From assembly GCF_000682755.1 (NCBI RefSeq), contig NZ_AWFF01000002.1:58968-122967 (forward strand): DNA of 64,000 nucleotides, in the 5' to 3' direction. This stretch comes from Hyphomonas beringensis. Its GTDB lineage: Bacteria > Pseudomonadota > Alphaproteobacteria > Caulobacterales > Hyphomonadaceae. Below are positions 53,479 through 62,896 of the stretch, one piece after another; position 1 is the first letter of the stretch, and every line of letters starts with the position of its first letter. Under the pieces are notes generated by a model. It made no database searches. It had not been told where the DNA came from and saw only the letters and a program-made list of their open reading frames with translations. Position numbers and translations under genes: made by a program.

Positions 53479-54660
53479 CTAGTTGATGAGGCGCTTCAGT
53501 TCATCGACGAGATCGGTCTTTTCCCAGGTAAATGTGCCATTCGCGCCCGGCTGGCGGCCGAAATGGCCATAAGCGGCAGTGCCTGAATAAATCGGATTAT
53601 TCAGCTTCAGGTGGGTGCGGATTCCCTTTGGGGACAGGTCAAACAGTTCCCGCAGAGTCTTGGCGATTCGGGCTTCATCAGCCAGGCCTGTGCCGTGCGT
53701 GTCGACATAGATCGACAGGGGCTGCGACACGCCGATGGCGTACGAAACCTGGATCGTGCAGCGCTTGGCAAGGCCTGCGGCGACAACGTTCTTGGCAAGG
53801 TAGCGTGTGGCATAAGCCGCGGAGCGGTCGACCTTGGACGGGTCCTTGCCGGAGAAGGCGCCGCCGCCATGGGGCGCTGCGCCGCCATAGGTGTCGACGA
53901 TGATCTTGCGGCCGGTGAGGCCTGCATCGCCGTCGGGGCCGCCGATGACGAACTTGCCGGTCGGGTTGACGTAGAATTTGTCTTCCGGCGGGAACCAGCC
54001 CTCGGGCAGAACGTCCTGCACGATCGGGCGCACGAGTTCGCGCAGCTCTTCAAGCGTTGCGCTCTCCTTGTGCTGGGTGGACACGACGATGGCGTTCACG
54101 CCGACGGGCTTTTCGTCGACATAGCGCAGCGTGACCTGGCTCTTGGCGTCAGGCTCGAATTCCGGGCGTTCGCCGGAATGGCGCAGTTCTGCCATTTTCT
54201 GCAGGATCTGGTGGGAATAGACGAGCGTGGCAGGCATCAGCTCAGGCGTCTCATCAGCGGCATAGCCGAACATGATGCCCTGGTCGCCTGCGCCTTCTTC
54301 GGCGTACAGGCCCTGGCCCTCTTCAACGCCTTGCGCGATCTCGGCAGACTGTCCGTGCACATAGCAGCTGACATCCATTTTTTCCCAATGGAAGCCGTCT
54401 TGCTCGTAGCCGATCTTTTTCACGACATCGCGCGCCGTCTGGATCATCTCGTCATGTGTGATTGTTGATCCATTGTTCGTGCGCACTTCGCCAGCGAGGA
54501 CGACGCGATTGGTCGTGGTCAGTGTTTCGACAGCCACTTTCGAGGAAGGGTCCTTGGTCAGGAACAGGTCGACAATGGCGTCGGAAATCTGGTCAGCAAC
54601 CTTGTCCGGGTGACCTTCGGAAACGCTCTCGCTGGTGAATTCAAAGTCGTTCATTTTCAT
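53479..54660 (-). CDS. metK: S-adenosylmethionine synthetase
   Basis: Makes SAM from methionine and ATP. The 393 residues include [20 protein letters not shown] (ATP loop), [12 protein letters not shown] and the [20 protein letters not shown]ys loop. Three in-frame Met codons occur in a row (54666, 54660, 54654); the middle one lies 7 bases after AGGA and is preferred. The upstream 117 bases to 54783 are not coding for a family N-terminus. It is the last gene of a leftward group: DegT, ahcY, purU, metK. Confidence 0.97.
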   Translation of the reverse strand: MKMNDFEFTSESVSEGHPDKVADQISDAIVDLFLTKDPSSKVAVETLTTTNRVVLAGEVRTNNGSTITHDEMIQTARDVVKKIGYEQDGFHWEKMDVSCYVHGQSAEIAQGVEEGQGLYAEEGAGDQGIMFGYAADETPELMPATLVYSHQILQKMAELRHSGERPEFEPDAKSQVTLRYVDEKPVGVNAIVVSTQHKESATLEELRELVRPIVQDVLPEGWFPPEDKFYVNPTGKFVIGGPDGDAGLTGRKIIVDTYGGAAPHGGGAFSGKDPSKVDRSAAYATRYLAKNVVAAGLAKRCTIQVSYAIGVSQPLSIYVDTHGTGLADEARIAKTLRELFDLSPKGIRTHLKLNNPIYSGTAAYGHFGRQPGANGTFTWEKTDLVDELKRLIN

Positions 54661-54691
54661 TTTCATTTCCTCGCAAGCGTCGCGTTGGGGA

Positions 54692-55543
54692 TTATCGGGC
54701 AAAGACAACCGTCTTGCCATCGTTGATGAATATTCTGTGTTCGGCATGCGCCTTGACCGCGCGGAGCAGGGCGTTGCCTTCAAGGTGGCGGCCTGTCTCG
54801 ATCATGTCGGCAGGGCTGTAGGTATGATCGATGACTTCCGTGACCTGAGCGATGATCGGGCCCTCGTCCAGATCCCCGGTCACATAGTGTGCGGTCGCGC
54901 CGATCACTTTCACGCCGCGGGCATGGGCCTGGTGATAGGGCTTTGCGCCTTTGAAACCCGGCAGGAAGGAGTGATGGATATTGATGCACCGGCCTTCCAG
55001 TCGCCGGCAGGCTTCATCGCTGAGGACCTGCATGTAACGGGCGAGGACCACGAGGTCCGCACCGGTCTCATCCACGATCTCGAAGAGGCGGGCTTCGGCC
55101 TCCGGCTTCGTGTCCTTCGTAACCGGCACATGAAACCAGGGCAGGTTCCAGTGGGCGAAATTGTCTTTCAGCGTTTCATTGTTTGAAACGATGCCGACAA
55201 TATCGATAGGCAATTCCTTGCGCCGCGCACCATACAGCAATGTATTGGCGCAGTGGTCCGATTTGGAGACCAGCAGAAGTGCCTTGATCTTCTCATCACT
55301 CGGATGAATGGCCCAGTCTGCCTGCAACTCGCCGCCCAGACTGTTCAGTTCTGCTTCAAGGCCTTCTGGCGCCATTCCCTCGGGGCCATGGAAGACGAGG
55401 CGCGCAAAGAAGCGCCCCGTTTCCGGGTCCCCGAATGTCCTGGAAGACGCGATGAAACAATCGTGTCGTTCCATCAGCCTGGCCAGGCTGGCCACAAGGC
55501 CAACCCGGTCAGGGCAGGAGAGGGTGAGGATATGTTCGCGCAC
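54692..55543 (-). CDS. purU: Formyltetrahydrofolate deformylase
   Basis: Hydrolyses 10-formyl-THF to formate and THF. The 283 residues have an N-terminal ACT-type regulatory domain ([21 protein letters not shown]; the usual Met/Gly sensing site) and a C-terminal formyltransferase fold. The catalytic Asn-His-His pattern is in [19 protein letters not shown], and the [19 protein letters not shown] loop carries the second His and the Asp. It lies 18 bases downstream of ahcY and 31 upstream of metK, so this one-carbon enzyme is embedded in the methyl-cycle operon. Confidence 0.97.
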   Translation of the reverse strand: MREHILTLSCPDRVGLVASLARLMERHDCFIASSRTFGDPETGRFFARLVFHGPEGMAPEGLEAELNSLGGELQADWAIHPSDEKIKALLLVSKSDHCANTLLYGARRKELPIDIVGIVSNNETLKDNFAHWNLPWFHVPVTKDTKPEAEARLFEIVDETGADLVVLARYMQVLSDEACRRLEGRCINIHHSFLPGFKGAKPYHQAHARGVKVIGATAHYVTGDLDEGPIIAQVTEVIDHTYSPADMIETGRHLEGNALLRAVKAHAEHRIFINDGKTVVFAR

Positions 55544-55561
55544 CGAAGGTCTGGCCTTGCT

Positions 55562-56956
55562 CTAGTAGCGGTAATGCTCTGGCTTGAACGGACCAGTCTG
55601 CTCCACACCGATATAATCGGCCTGCTCACCGGACAGCTCAGTCAGCTGAGCGCCCAGCTTGTTGAGGTGCAGCATGGCCACTTTCTCATCCAGATGCTTG
55701 GGCAGGGTGTAAACCTTGTTCTCGTATTGATCGGCGCGCAGGTGAAGCTCAATCTGTGCCAGCGTCTGGTTCGTGAACGAGGCGGACATGACGAAGCTTG
55801 GGTGACCCGTGGCATTGCCAAGGTTCACCAGGCGGCCTTCAGACAAGAGGATGATGCGCTTGCCATCCGGGAAGGTGATCATGTCGACTTGCGGCTTGAT
55901 GTTCGTCCACTCGAAATTGCGCAGGCCTTCGACCTGAATTTCGTTGTCGAAGTGGCCAATGTTGCAGACGATGGCCATGTCCTTCATCGCGCGCATATGG
56001 TCGACGGTGAGGATGTCCTTGTTACCGGTCGCGGTGACGAAGATGTCGAATTTGGGCGCAGCTTCTTCCATGGTTAGGACGTCATAGCCATCCATGGCGG
56101 CCTGCAGGGCGCAGATCGGATCAACTTCGGAGACGGAGACGCGGGCACCGGAGCCGGCCAGTGAGGCTGCAGAGCCTTTGCCGACATCGCCATACCCTGC
56201 AACGAAAGCCTTCTTACCGGCCATCATGACGTCCGTACCACGACGGATCGCGTCGACCAGGGATTCCTTACAACCATACTTGTTGTCGAATTTGGATTTG
56301 GTGACCGAGTCGTTGACGTTGATGGCGGGGAAGGGCAGCTCGCCCTTCTTTTCCAGCTGGTAGAGGCGGTTCACACCGGTTGTGGTCTCTTCAGAAACGC
56401 CGCGGATGCCGGCCTTGGTTTTCGCGAACCAGCCTGGCGAAGCTTTCATGCGCTTCTTGATCTGGGCGAAGAGGAATTTCTCTTCTTCCGAACCTGGCTT
56501 TTCGAGGAAAGCCGGATCGTTTTCAGCGCGCTCGCCCAGGATCAGGTACATTGTGGCGTCGCCACCATCATCGAGGATGAGGTTCGGACCTTCACCATCT
56601 GGCCACTGGAACATGCGGTCTGTGTAGTCCCAATATTCTTCCAGCGTTTCGCCCTTATAGGCGAAGACCGGCGTGCCATTGGCGGCGATTGCGGCCGCAG
56701 CATGGTCTTGCGTTGAATAGATGTTGCACGAAACCCAGCGCACCTTTGCGCCAAGGGCTTCCAGGGTCTGGATCAGAACGGCTGTCTGGATGGTCATGTG
56801 GAGCGAACCACAGATGCGCGCGCCCTTGAGCGGCTGTTCAGGGCCATACTCTTCGCGCGCGGCCATCAGGCCCGGCATTTCCGTTTCGGCAATCGCGATT
56901 TCCTTGTTGCCGTATTCAGCCAGCTTGATGTCGGCGACGTGATAGTCGTGTGCCAT
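55562..56956 (-). CDS. ahcY: Adenosylhomocysteinase
   Basis: Splits S-adenosylhomocysteine into adenosine and homocysteine, relieving product inhibition of methyltransferases. The 464 residues show [35 protein letters not shown], the [23 protein letters not shown] loop, [15 protein letters not shown], and the C-terminal [10 protein letters not shown] that closes the dimer's NAD site. It precedes purU and metK. A perfect 11-bp hairpin is in its 5' region. Confidence 0.98.
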   Translation of the reverse strand: MAHDYHVADIKLAEYGNKEIAIAETEMPGLMAAREEYGPEQPLKGARICGSLHMTIQTAVLIQTLEALGAKVRWVSCNIYSTQDHAAAAIAANGTPVFAYKGETLEEYWDYTDRMFQWPDGEGPNLILDDGGDATMYLILGERAENDPAFLEKPGSEEEKFLFAQIKKRMKASPGWFAKTKAGIRGVSEETTTGVNRLYQLEKKGELPFPAINVNDSVTKSKFDNKYGCKESLVDAIRRGTDVMMAGKKAFVAGYGDVGKGSAASLAGSGARVSVSEVDPICALQAAMDGYDVLTMEEAAPKFDIFVTATGNKDILTVDHMRAMKDMAIVCNIGHFDNEIQVEGLRNFEWTNIKPQVDMITFPDGKRIILLSEGRLVNLGNATGHPSFVMSASFTNQTLAQIELHLRADQYENKVYTLPKHLDEKVAMLHLNKLGAQLTELSGEQADYIGVEQTGPFKPEHYRY

Positions 56957-57007
56957 ATCAATGTTCCTTTATATGTTTGTGTGGCGGTTAACATGACAGG
57001 CAGCCAA

Positions 57008-57034
57008 AGGCAACGCGCGAAGTGCGCGTTGCCT
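57008..57034 (-). promoter_or_regulatory. Perfect 11-bp hairpin in the ahcY leader
   Basis: AGGCAACGCGC (57008-57018) and GCGCGTTGCCT (57024-57034) form a perfect stem with a 5-base loop, about 50 bases before the ahcY start. It could be a leader element or a second terminator for the aminotransferase gene. I tried to match it to known SAH and SAM riboswitch patterns and saw no fit. Confidence 0.45.
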
Positions 57035-57074
57035 GATAACAAAGCTTGCATACGCTTGAGATTCGAAGCGCTCG

Positions 57075-57093
57075 AGAAAGGCCCGCAAGGGCC
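57075..57093 (-). terminator. Hairpin terminator after the DegT aminotransferase
   Basis: GGCCC (57080-57084) pairs with GGGCC (57089-57093) around a 4-base loop, followed on the minus strand by CTTTCTC. It begins 8 bases beyond the aminotransferase stop codon. Confidence 0.4.
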
Positions 57094-57100
57094 CTGGAGC

Positions 57101-58261
57101 CTAGCCGTTGAAAGACCGGACGGCGTCGATGATTTTCGCCTGGTCTGCGTCTTCCAGATACGGGTGCATCGGCAAGGCGATGACATGCTTGCTGGCCGCT
57201 TCTGTTACGGGCAGGGTGCCTGGGGCCGGTTTGTAGGCGGCGCAGAAATCCTGTTCGTGGATCGGCACGGGATAGTAGACGGCCGTCGGGACGCCCTGGC
57301 TTGATAGGTGCGCCTGCAGACCTTCACGATCTTCATGCTCGATGACATATTGCGCCCAGACGCTCCGGCCGCCTTCGATGACGGTTGGCACGCGCTTTAC
57401 ATGGTCTTTCAGGCCCTCGGCATAGCGGTCTGCGACCACCTGACGTTTCTCGATCTCGTCTGCGAAGATCTTCAGCTTCTCCAGCAGGACCGCAGCCTGG
57501 ATCGTGTCGAGGCGAGAGTTCATGCCGACGCGCAGCGACAGGTATTTCGGGTCATGATGAAAGTTGCGTTCTGCGGCATCGGTGGGCGTCACCTTGCCAT
57601 AGACGCGCAGCGACTCGATACGCTCGGCCAGGGCCGCGTCATTGGTGATGATCGCGCCGCCATCGCCATAGCAACCCAGCGGCTTGGCGGGGAAGAAGCT
57701 GGTCGTGGCAATATCCGCCCAGTCGGACGGGTGCTGGCCATTCAGCGTGCAGCCATAGCCCTGCGCCGTGTCGGCAATCAGCTTCAGGCCGAACTCGTCA
57801 CAGATCGCCTTGATCTCGGGGTAGTTCGCCGGCTGGCCGAACAGGTCCACGGCGATGACGACTTTCGGGGTCAGCTTGCCTTCTGCCTTCACCGCTTCAA
57901 TCTGCTTGCGCAGATGGGCCGGGTCCATGTTGTAGGTTTCAGGCAGGATGTCGACAAAGACCGGCGCTGCGCCGAGCCATGGCACGACTTGCGCCGTCGC
58001 CACAAAGGTGAAGGAGGGGCAGAACACGGCGTCGCCGGGCTTCAGCTCCCACGCCATCAGCGCCAGGGCGAGCGCATCGGTGCCATTCGCGCAGCTGACG
58101 GAGTGCGACGCACCGCACCAGTCTGCCAGCTGCTTTTCAAGCTCTGTTACTTCAGGGCCGAGCACGTATCGACCGCTTTCCACGACGCTCTGGATCGCGG
58201 TGTTGATCTCGCTCTCAATACGTTTGCGCTGGGCCTGAAGGTCGATAAAGGGAATGGACAA
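57101..58261 (-). CDS. DegT/DnrJ/EryC1-family sugar aminotransferase
   Basis: A PLP-dependent aminotransferase of 386 residues that acts on a nucleotide-linked ketosugar. It starts MSIPFIDLQAQRKRIE. The SFTFVATAQVVPWLGAAPVFVDI motif, the DTAQGYG segment and the PLP-lysine region SFFPAKPLGCYGDGGA are all present. Its closest familiar relatives are WbpE/WlbC, which aminate UDP-2-acetamido-3-keto-glucuronate, but the other enzymes of that pathway are not in the window. It is upstream of the methyl-cycle genes but separated by terminator-like hairpins. Confidence 0.9.
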   Translation of the reverse strand: MSIPFIDLQAQRKRIESEINTAIQSVVESGRYVLGPEVTELEKQLADWCGASHSVSCANGTDALALALMAWELKPGDAVFCPSFTFVATAQVVPWLGAAPVFVDILPETYNMDPAHLRKQIEAVKAEGKLTPKVVIAVDLFGQPANYPEIKAICDEFGLKLIADTAQGYGCTLNGQHPSDWADIATTSFFPAKPLGCYGDGGAIITNDAALAERIESLRVYGKVTPTDAAERNFHHDPKYLSLRVGMNSRLDTIQAAVLLEKLKIFADEIEKRQVVADRYAEGLKDHVKRVPTVIEGGRSVWAQYVIEHEDREGLQAHLSSQGVPTAVYYPVPIHEQDFCAAYKPAPGTLPVTEAASKHVIALPMHPYLEDADQAKIIDAVRSFNG

Positions 58262-58783
58262 GGGGAAACCTGCTTGCTGTGTTCAGAATGACCGGCGAAT
58301 ACAATTGGCGCAGGGCATGCGCAAGCCACGACTCATTCACGTCTCGTTACAGTCTGCTGCATCCCCTGAAACGGTTCTGCGGGGGTGCTGGCATTTAAAC
58401 AGCTTCACCGGCTGTTTTTATTTCAGGCGCCTGCGGCCCCTCGCGTGGGGACCTTTGTAACATGCCATTCGTGCCGCAATCTCGCCTCAGACTGCCCCTA
58501 AGACTCGCTTCGAATTTCGTCGTCATATGTACAGATTGAAGCAATTGGGCGCGCTAGGCTGAACCTCTCTGGCGCGTTTTGGTAACGAAACATGAAGATT
58601 GCTCACATTCAATCCGTAATGGTGCCGGGCCTCCTGATGAGTCCATTGCCAATCGGGCTTGCGACTTATCAAGCCACTCAGTAGGTGTGATTCAGATGCT
58701 TTGGAATCAGCTATTCAAAGTTGTCGTGTATAAAGCGCCAAGCCTGTTGCTTTGATGCGCATTCAAGGGAGTTAAAACCGAAG
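58262..58783. other. 522-bp region without a confident gene
   Basis: Between the divergent aminotransferase and the AGE epimerase gene. I see no RNA gene here. It contains a GC-rich segment near 58430-58460 (CGGCCCC/GGGGACC-like arms) and a 30-codon frame at 58592-58684 that may be a gene remnant. The promoters of both flanking genes should lie here but none was obvious. Confidence 0.4.
58592..58684 (+). pseudogene. Possible remnant of a glycosyltransferase N-terminus
   Basis: A 30-codon frame (ATG at 58592, TAG at 58682) begins Met-Lys-Ile-Ala-His-Ile-Gln-Ser, which is the usual first strand of GT4 glycosyltransferases. The frame then closes without the expected Gly-Gly loop. No good Shine-Dalgarno was found. 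A decayed gene is one reading; chance is another. Confidence 0.25.
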
Positions 58784-60028
58784 ATGCCAATCAAGTTTCT
58801 TGCCGCAGCAGATCGTTTGATGACTTGGTGCAGCAGCGCCGCTTTGCCTGTCTGGTCGTCCTGCGGCGTTGATTCCAACGGGCGTTTTGTCGAGCAGATT
58901 TCGCAACAAGGCTCAGCTGAAGCTGACGTCAACCGGCGCGTGCGGGTTCAGTTCCGGCAGTTTTATGCACTTACCCATTCCCATATTCTGGGATTGAGTA
59001 CGGATTTGACCGAGACCGCAGAGCGCGCGATGACGCAGGCGATTGCCGACAGCTTTGATGCGGACGACGCCGCGTTGGAGCGCGGATGTGCACTCCTTCT
59101 GAGAGCCGATGGCAGTGTGCTGGATTCGACACGGGATTTGTACACTCAGGCCTTTTATCTGCTGGCGCTCGCCTGGCGCTTCCGGTTGAGTCAGGACACG
59201 AAATGGCTTGAGGCGGCAGACAGGGAAATCGCGTTTCTGGAGCAGCAAATGGGCTCTCCCGAGGGCGGCTATATCGAGAGCATCCCGCCCAGACTGCCGC
59301 GCCGCCAGAACCCTCACATGCATTTGTTTGAAGCGTTTCTCGCCTTGCACCAGGCGTCAGGTGAGGCGCGCTACCTGAAGCTGGCGGACAAGATTTTTGA
59401 TCTCTTTGAGGCGCATTTCTTCGATGAAGAGAGCGACTGCATCATTGAGTACTTCACGCAGGACTGGCAGCCAGATCCCCTGCAAGGGGGGCGGATTGAG
59501 CCCGGGCACATGATGGAGTGGGCCTGGCTTGTTGACCAGTATGGCAAACAATCCGAACGGTCCGTTTCTGCCTATTCTCACCGCCTCTACGCGAAAGCGC
59601 GCGAAATCGGCCTGGATCCGGTGACCGGCCTGCTGATGGATGAAGTGCGTATGGATGGAACACCAATCCGCAAAACGCGCAGATCGTGGCCGCAGACGGA
59701 ATATATCAAGGCGGCATCCGTGCTTGCACAATCTGGCCATGCGCCAGCATTGGGCCACGTGACAGATGTGATCGAGACCCTTCTCGACACATATCTGAAT
59801 ACGGAAGTTCCCGGCATCTGGTGGGATTCATACAATGCTGACGGAGTGGCGGCAGACAATTCCGCGCCGGCGAGTACCTTCTATCACTATATGTCTGCAG
59901 TTGCGGCTGTTTCGGAATTGTCGCAGGCCATCCGGACAAAAGGCCTTGCGGGGCAATTGCCGGAAGACGCGGACAAACCTGCAGGCGGCGTACAGGTTAC
60001 GCGACGCAGAGCAGGGTCACCGCTCTAG
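58784..60028 (+). CDS. AGE-family epimerase/isomerase
   Basis: A 414-residue (alpha/alpha)6-barrel protein of the N-acylglucosamine 2-epimerase / mannose isomerase group. The QAFYLLALAWRF, EGGYIESIPPRLPRRQNPHMHLFEAFLALHQASG, EPGHMMEWAWLVDQYG and RSWPQTEYIKA segments contain the conserved His, Arg and Glu residues lining the active site. It could interconvert mannose-type and fructose or glucose-type sugars and thereby feed ManC. The specificity is not readable. I start at 58784; the weakly supported 58721 would add 21 residues. Confidence 0.85.
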   Translation: MPIKFLAAADRLMTWCSSAALPVWSSCGVDSNGRFVEQISQQGSAEADVNRRVRVQFRQFYALTHSHILGLSTDLTETAERAMTQAIADSFDADDAALERGCALLLRADGSVLDSTRDLYTQAFYLLALAWRFRLSQDTKWLEAADREIAFLEQQMGSPEGGYIESIPPRLPRRQNPHMHLFEAFLALHQASGEARYLKLADKIFDLFEAHFFDEESDCIIEYFTQDWQPDPLQGGRIEPGHMMEWAWLVDQYGKQSERSVSAYSHRLYAKAREIGLDPVTGLLMDEVRMDGTPIRKTRRSWPQTEYIKAASVLAQSGHAPALGHVTDVIETLLDTYLNTEVPGIWWDSYNADGVAADNSAPASTFYHYMSAVAAVSELSQAIRTKGLAGQLPEDADKPAGGVQVTRRRAGSPL

Positions 60029-60098
60029 AGCGATAGCTTTTCCATAAGCTTGCTTAGCGATAGTGGGGCCAAGGCGTGTGCCCGCCGCACATCAGACC

Positions 60099-61163
60099 TT
60101 ACGGTCGCAGCTCACGTACATGCGTCTTTCGCTGGCTCATCCGGAACGGGTTCCAGGCCATGGCGCGGGCCAGCTTCCAGACAGAGACAACGGCCTTCCG
60201 GTTGGCCTTGCCGCTTTGCCGCATCTTTCCTGCGCCTTTCAGGCCATCGCGCATACCGCGCCAGGTTTGCCGCACACGGCCAATCATTGCGCCGCGCATC
60301 AACAGATACAGCGACAGTGTAATGTGTCCGGGCAGGGTGATCAGGAACAGCGATGTCGGCATGTTTTTGGCATAGGTCCATACCCGGTTGCGCGTGCCGT
60401 GATAGATGGCAAAATCGCTGGCGCGGCCAGACAGGCCGCCCCCGACATGGTGGATGATTGCCTGCGGCAGGAAGATGCAATTATGGCCGGAAAGATGCAT
60501 GCGAAAGCCGATATCGACATCTTCACAGAAACAGAAAAACGCTTCGTCCATGCCGCCATGCGCCAGATAGGTGTCCCGGTGGAACACTGCGCCCGCGCCG
60601 CAGGGGCTGAAGCATTCGCCTTCTTTCGGCAGCTCGCTTGAAGGGCGTCCAAAGCCGCCGCGCCACGGAATGCCGAAGATCAGATAGGCATCGCCCGCAC
60701 CATCCAGCCGGTCCGGATTGACGGCATCAAATTGTGTGGAGGCGAACATTTTCGTGTCCGGGTAGCGCTGTTGCCCTTTGGCAATTTCTTCCAGCCAGTC
60801 CGGCTCTGCCTGCGCATCGGGATTAAGGCAGACCAGCCATTCTCCCTGCGCCTTGGCTGCGGCCAGATTTGTGGCGCGCGCATAGCCGTGATTTTCCGTC
60901 TCTGCCATCAGGATGAAATGCGGCAGGGCCTCTGTTTTCAGGCCCGTGGCAGACCCGTCTGTCGAGGCATTGTCAATCAGGATGACTTCGAAATCCCGGC
61001 GCGTCTGCCGCGCCAGAGAGTCGAGCGCCTGCTGGATGTAGGCGCCGCCATTGAAGTTCACGATGATAATGGAGAAGGTCACCCGGTCCGTTTCGGCCGG
61101 GGCATTCCGGGCGGTTGTCATGTCGGTCATAGTATTTTTGGAGATTCCCGCCTTTTGAGACAT
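60099..61163 (-). CDS. GT2-family glycosyltransferase (rhamnosyltransferase-like)
   Basis: A 354-residue GT-A fold enzyme. The N-terminus has FSIIIVNFNGGAYIQQALDSLARQT and LIDNASTDGSATGL, then WLVCLNPDAQAEPDWLEE (DxD-like Asn-Pro-Asp-Ala) and FFCFCEDVDIGFRMHLSGHNC (Glu-Asp-Val-Asp catalytic base). This pattern is typical of rhamnosyltransferases. The C-terminal 90 residues include a hydrophobic stretch (SLFLITLPGHITLSLYLL) and a basic tail that probably hold it to the membrane. Three candidate Met starts are close together (61163, 61130, 61121). Confidence 0.88.
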   Translation of the reverse strand: MSQKAGISKNTMTDMTTARNAPAETDRVTFSIIIVNFNGGAYIQQALDSLARQTRRDFEVILIDNASTDGSATGLKTEALPHFILMAETENHGYARATNLAAAKAQGEWLVCLNPDAQAEPDWLEEIAKGQQRYPDTKMFASTQFDAVNPDRLDGAGDAYLIFGIPWRGGFGRPSSELPKEGECFSPCGAGAVFHRDTYLAHGGMDEAFFCFCEDVDIGFRMHLSGHNCIFLPQAIIHHVGGGLSGRASDFAIYHGTRNRVWTYAKNMPTSLFLITLPGHITLSLYLLMRGAMIGRVRQTWRGMRDGLKGAGKMRQSGKANRKAVVSVWKLARAMAWNPFRMSQRKTHVRELRP

Positions 61164-61266
61164 CTTTCTGGCATTTTATGATTGTTGCGTCGAGATCGCT
61201 AAGAAAGTTGGAAGCCCCACATGGTTTCATTTGTAACTATATTCGAGCTGCGATATAAGGGCGCCC

Positions 61267-62136
61267 ATGAGCAGCACATCACAGAAAAATCGTTATCATG
61301 ATGCCCCGCGCGCGGCCGATTTCACGATCGACCAGGCCTGGGACACCTATAGCGCCGCTGAGCATGATCGGTGGGACCGCCTGTTCCGCCGCCAGCGCGA
61401 GATTGCCAAGGGTAGGGCCTGTGACACGGCCCTGAAGGCGATGGAGGAGCTGGAACTTTCAGCCTCCGGCATTCCGCATATGGGGGAACTATCCGACAAG
61501 CTGGAAAAGATCACCGGCTGGCGCGTCGTGCCGGTTGCAGAGCTGGTGCCGGACGAGATTTTCTTTGACCATCTGGCCAATCGCCGATTCCCGGCCGGGG
61601 CCTTTATCCGGCCTGAGGAAGAGTTCGACTATCTGCAGGAGCCGGACATCTTCCACGACATTTTCGGCCATGTGCCGCTGCTGGCCAATCCGGTTTTTGC
61701 AGACTTCATGGAAGCCTATGGCAAGGGCGGCCAGCGCGCCATGCAGCTGGGCCAGCTGCACAATCTGGCGCGGCTCTACTGGTACACGGTGGAGTTCGGC
61801 CTGATCCGAGAAGCAGGCGGCCTGCGCATCTATGGCGCCGGCATTCTGTCCAGCCCGCAGGAAACCGTCTTCGCCCTTGAGGATGACAGCCCGAACCGTG
61901 TCGCCTTCGACCTTCAGCGCATCATGCGCACAAAATACATCATCGACGATTTCCAGCAGACCTATTTCGTCATCGACAGTTTCGACGCGCTGCTGGACGC
62001 TTGCTACAAGGATTTCGGGAATGTCTACCAACGGGTCAAAGACCAGCCAGACATTGAGGCTCACCAGACCATTGCGGAAGATGCAGTCTTCAACGCGGGC
62101 ACGTTGGACTACTTCCGCAAGAAGGCGTCCGTCTAG
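61267..62136 (+). CDS. phhA: Phenylalanine 4-monooxygenase
   Basis: Hydroxylates phenylalanine to tyrosine with tetrahydropterin and O2. The 289-residue bacterial form lacks the eukaryotic regulatory domain. The iron ligands are visible: His130 and His135 in EPDIFHDIFGHVP and Glu176 in YTVEFGLI. The typical LEKITGWRVVPVAELVPDEIFFDHLANRRFP segment that binds pterin is present. It ends in a 4-base overlap with the convergent glycosylase gene. Confidence 0.96.
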   Translation: MSSTSQKNRYHDAPRAADFTIDQAWDTYSAAEHDRWDRLFRRQREIAKGRACDTALKAMEELELSASGIPHMGELSDKLEKITGWRVVPVAELVPDEIFFDHLANRRFPAGAFIRPEEEFDYLQEPDIFHDIFGHVPLLANPVFADFMEAYGKGGQRAMQLGQLHNLARLYWYTVEFGLIREAGGLRIYGAGILSSPQETVFALEDDSPNRVAFDLQRIMRTKYIIDDFQQTYFVIDSFDALLDACYKDFGNVYQRVKDQPDIEAHQTIAEDAVFNAGTLDYFRKKASV

Positions 62137-62804
62137 CCCACGCTGAGCGCCAGAATGCGGCTGATCTGCGCATAGGGCAGGGCGCTTTCGCTGTGCCAGT
62201 GGTTGAAGGCTGTCTGCACTTTCCTCATCACGGATTTGCTCTTCGCCTCCGGTTTGTCCAGCACCTCTTCACGCACCAGCGCACGGCACACATCGCCGGA
62301 TGTGATCCAGCTGTCATGCCCGGAAAAGCGCAGGAAATACTGCCCGGTCGCGCCGCCGAGGCGGGAGCCTTTCTTGCCCAGATGGTCCAGCAGGCCTGCC
62401 TGGTCATCCCCCGGCCAGGCCTTCAGGAATTTGCCAAAGCTGCCATGCTCGGTCGCCGTGTCTGCCACGAAGCGGGCATTCTCCAGCGTCGCCTTGATCT
62501 TCTGCCCATTGCGCACGATGCGCGCATCAGAGACCAGCTGACCCAGCATCTCATCGCCAAAGAAGGCCAGTTTGTGCGGGTCGAACCCCTCAAAGGCCGC
62601 TTCAAAGCCAGGCCATTTATTGTCGATGACCTTCCAGTTGAAGCCGGCATTGAACACGCACCGCGTCATCGTGGCGAGGTACCGGTCGTCCGGCACTTTC
62701 GCCAGATCCCTCACCGCGTGCGAATTGCGCGACATCTCCAGCACAGCGTCCCGGCTGCCATGGTGGCTGGCGGCAAAATCGATGATGCGGTCCATCGTGT
62801 TCAT
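62133..62804 (-). CDS. DNA-3-methyladenine glycosylase I family protein
   Basis: A 223-residue HhH-type glycosylase-like protein. The [37 protein letters not shown] segment matches the Tag core (substrate-pocket Trp/Asn and helix-hairpin region), and [15 protein letters not shown] follows it. The Cys/His zinc ligands of classical Tag are absent, so this is a divergent member. It probably removes alkylated bases. AGGAGG lies before the ATG at 62804. Confidence 0.78.
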   Translation of the reverse strand: MNTMDRIIDFAASHHGSRDAVLEMSRNSHAVRDLAKVPDDRYLATMTRCVFNAGFNWKVIDNKWPGFEAAFEGFDPHKLAFFGDEMLGQLVSDARIVRNGQKIKATLENARFVADTATEHGSFGKFLKAWPGDDQAGLLDHLGKKGSRLGGATGQYFLRFSGHDSWITSGDVCRALVREEVLDKPEAKSKSVMRKVQTAFNHWHSESALPYAQISRILALSVG

Positions 62805-62896
62805 GGCTCTGCGTCCTCCTGAAAATAACCTTGTCGCATTGCCGGGAAATGTCCAAGAGCCTTGACCGGGCAGAGAAAAGCGGGGATCGCTTGACC

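Noticed and set aside
57008..57034. Called as a SAH or SAM-II riboswitch
   Set aside because: The flanking sequence does not show the conserved cores of those families that I know, so only a hairpin is reported.
57308..58291. 327-codon plus-strand frame opposite the DegT aminotransferase
   Set aside because: Antisense shadow; the real frame contains the PLP-lysine region and the usual N-terminus.
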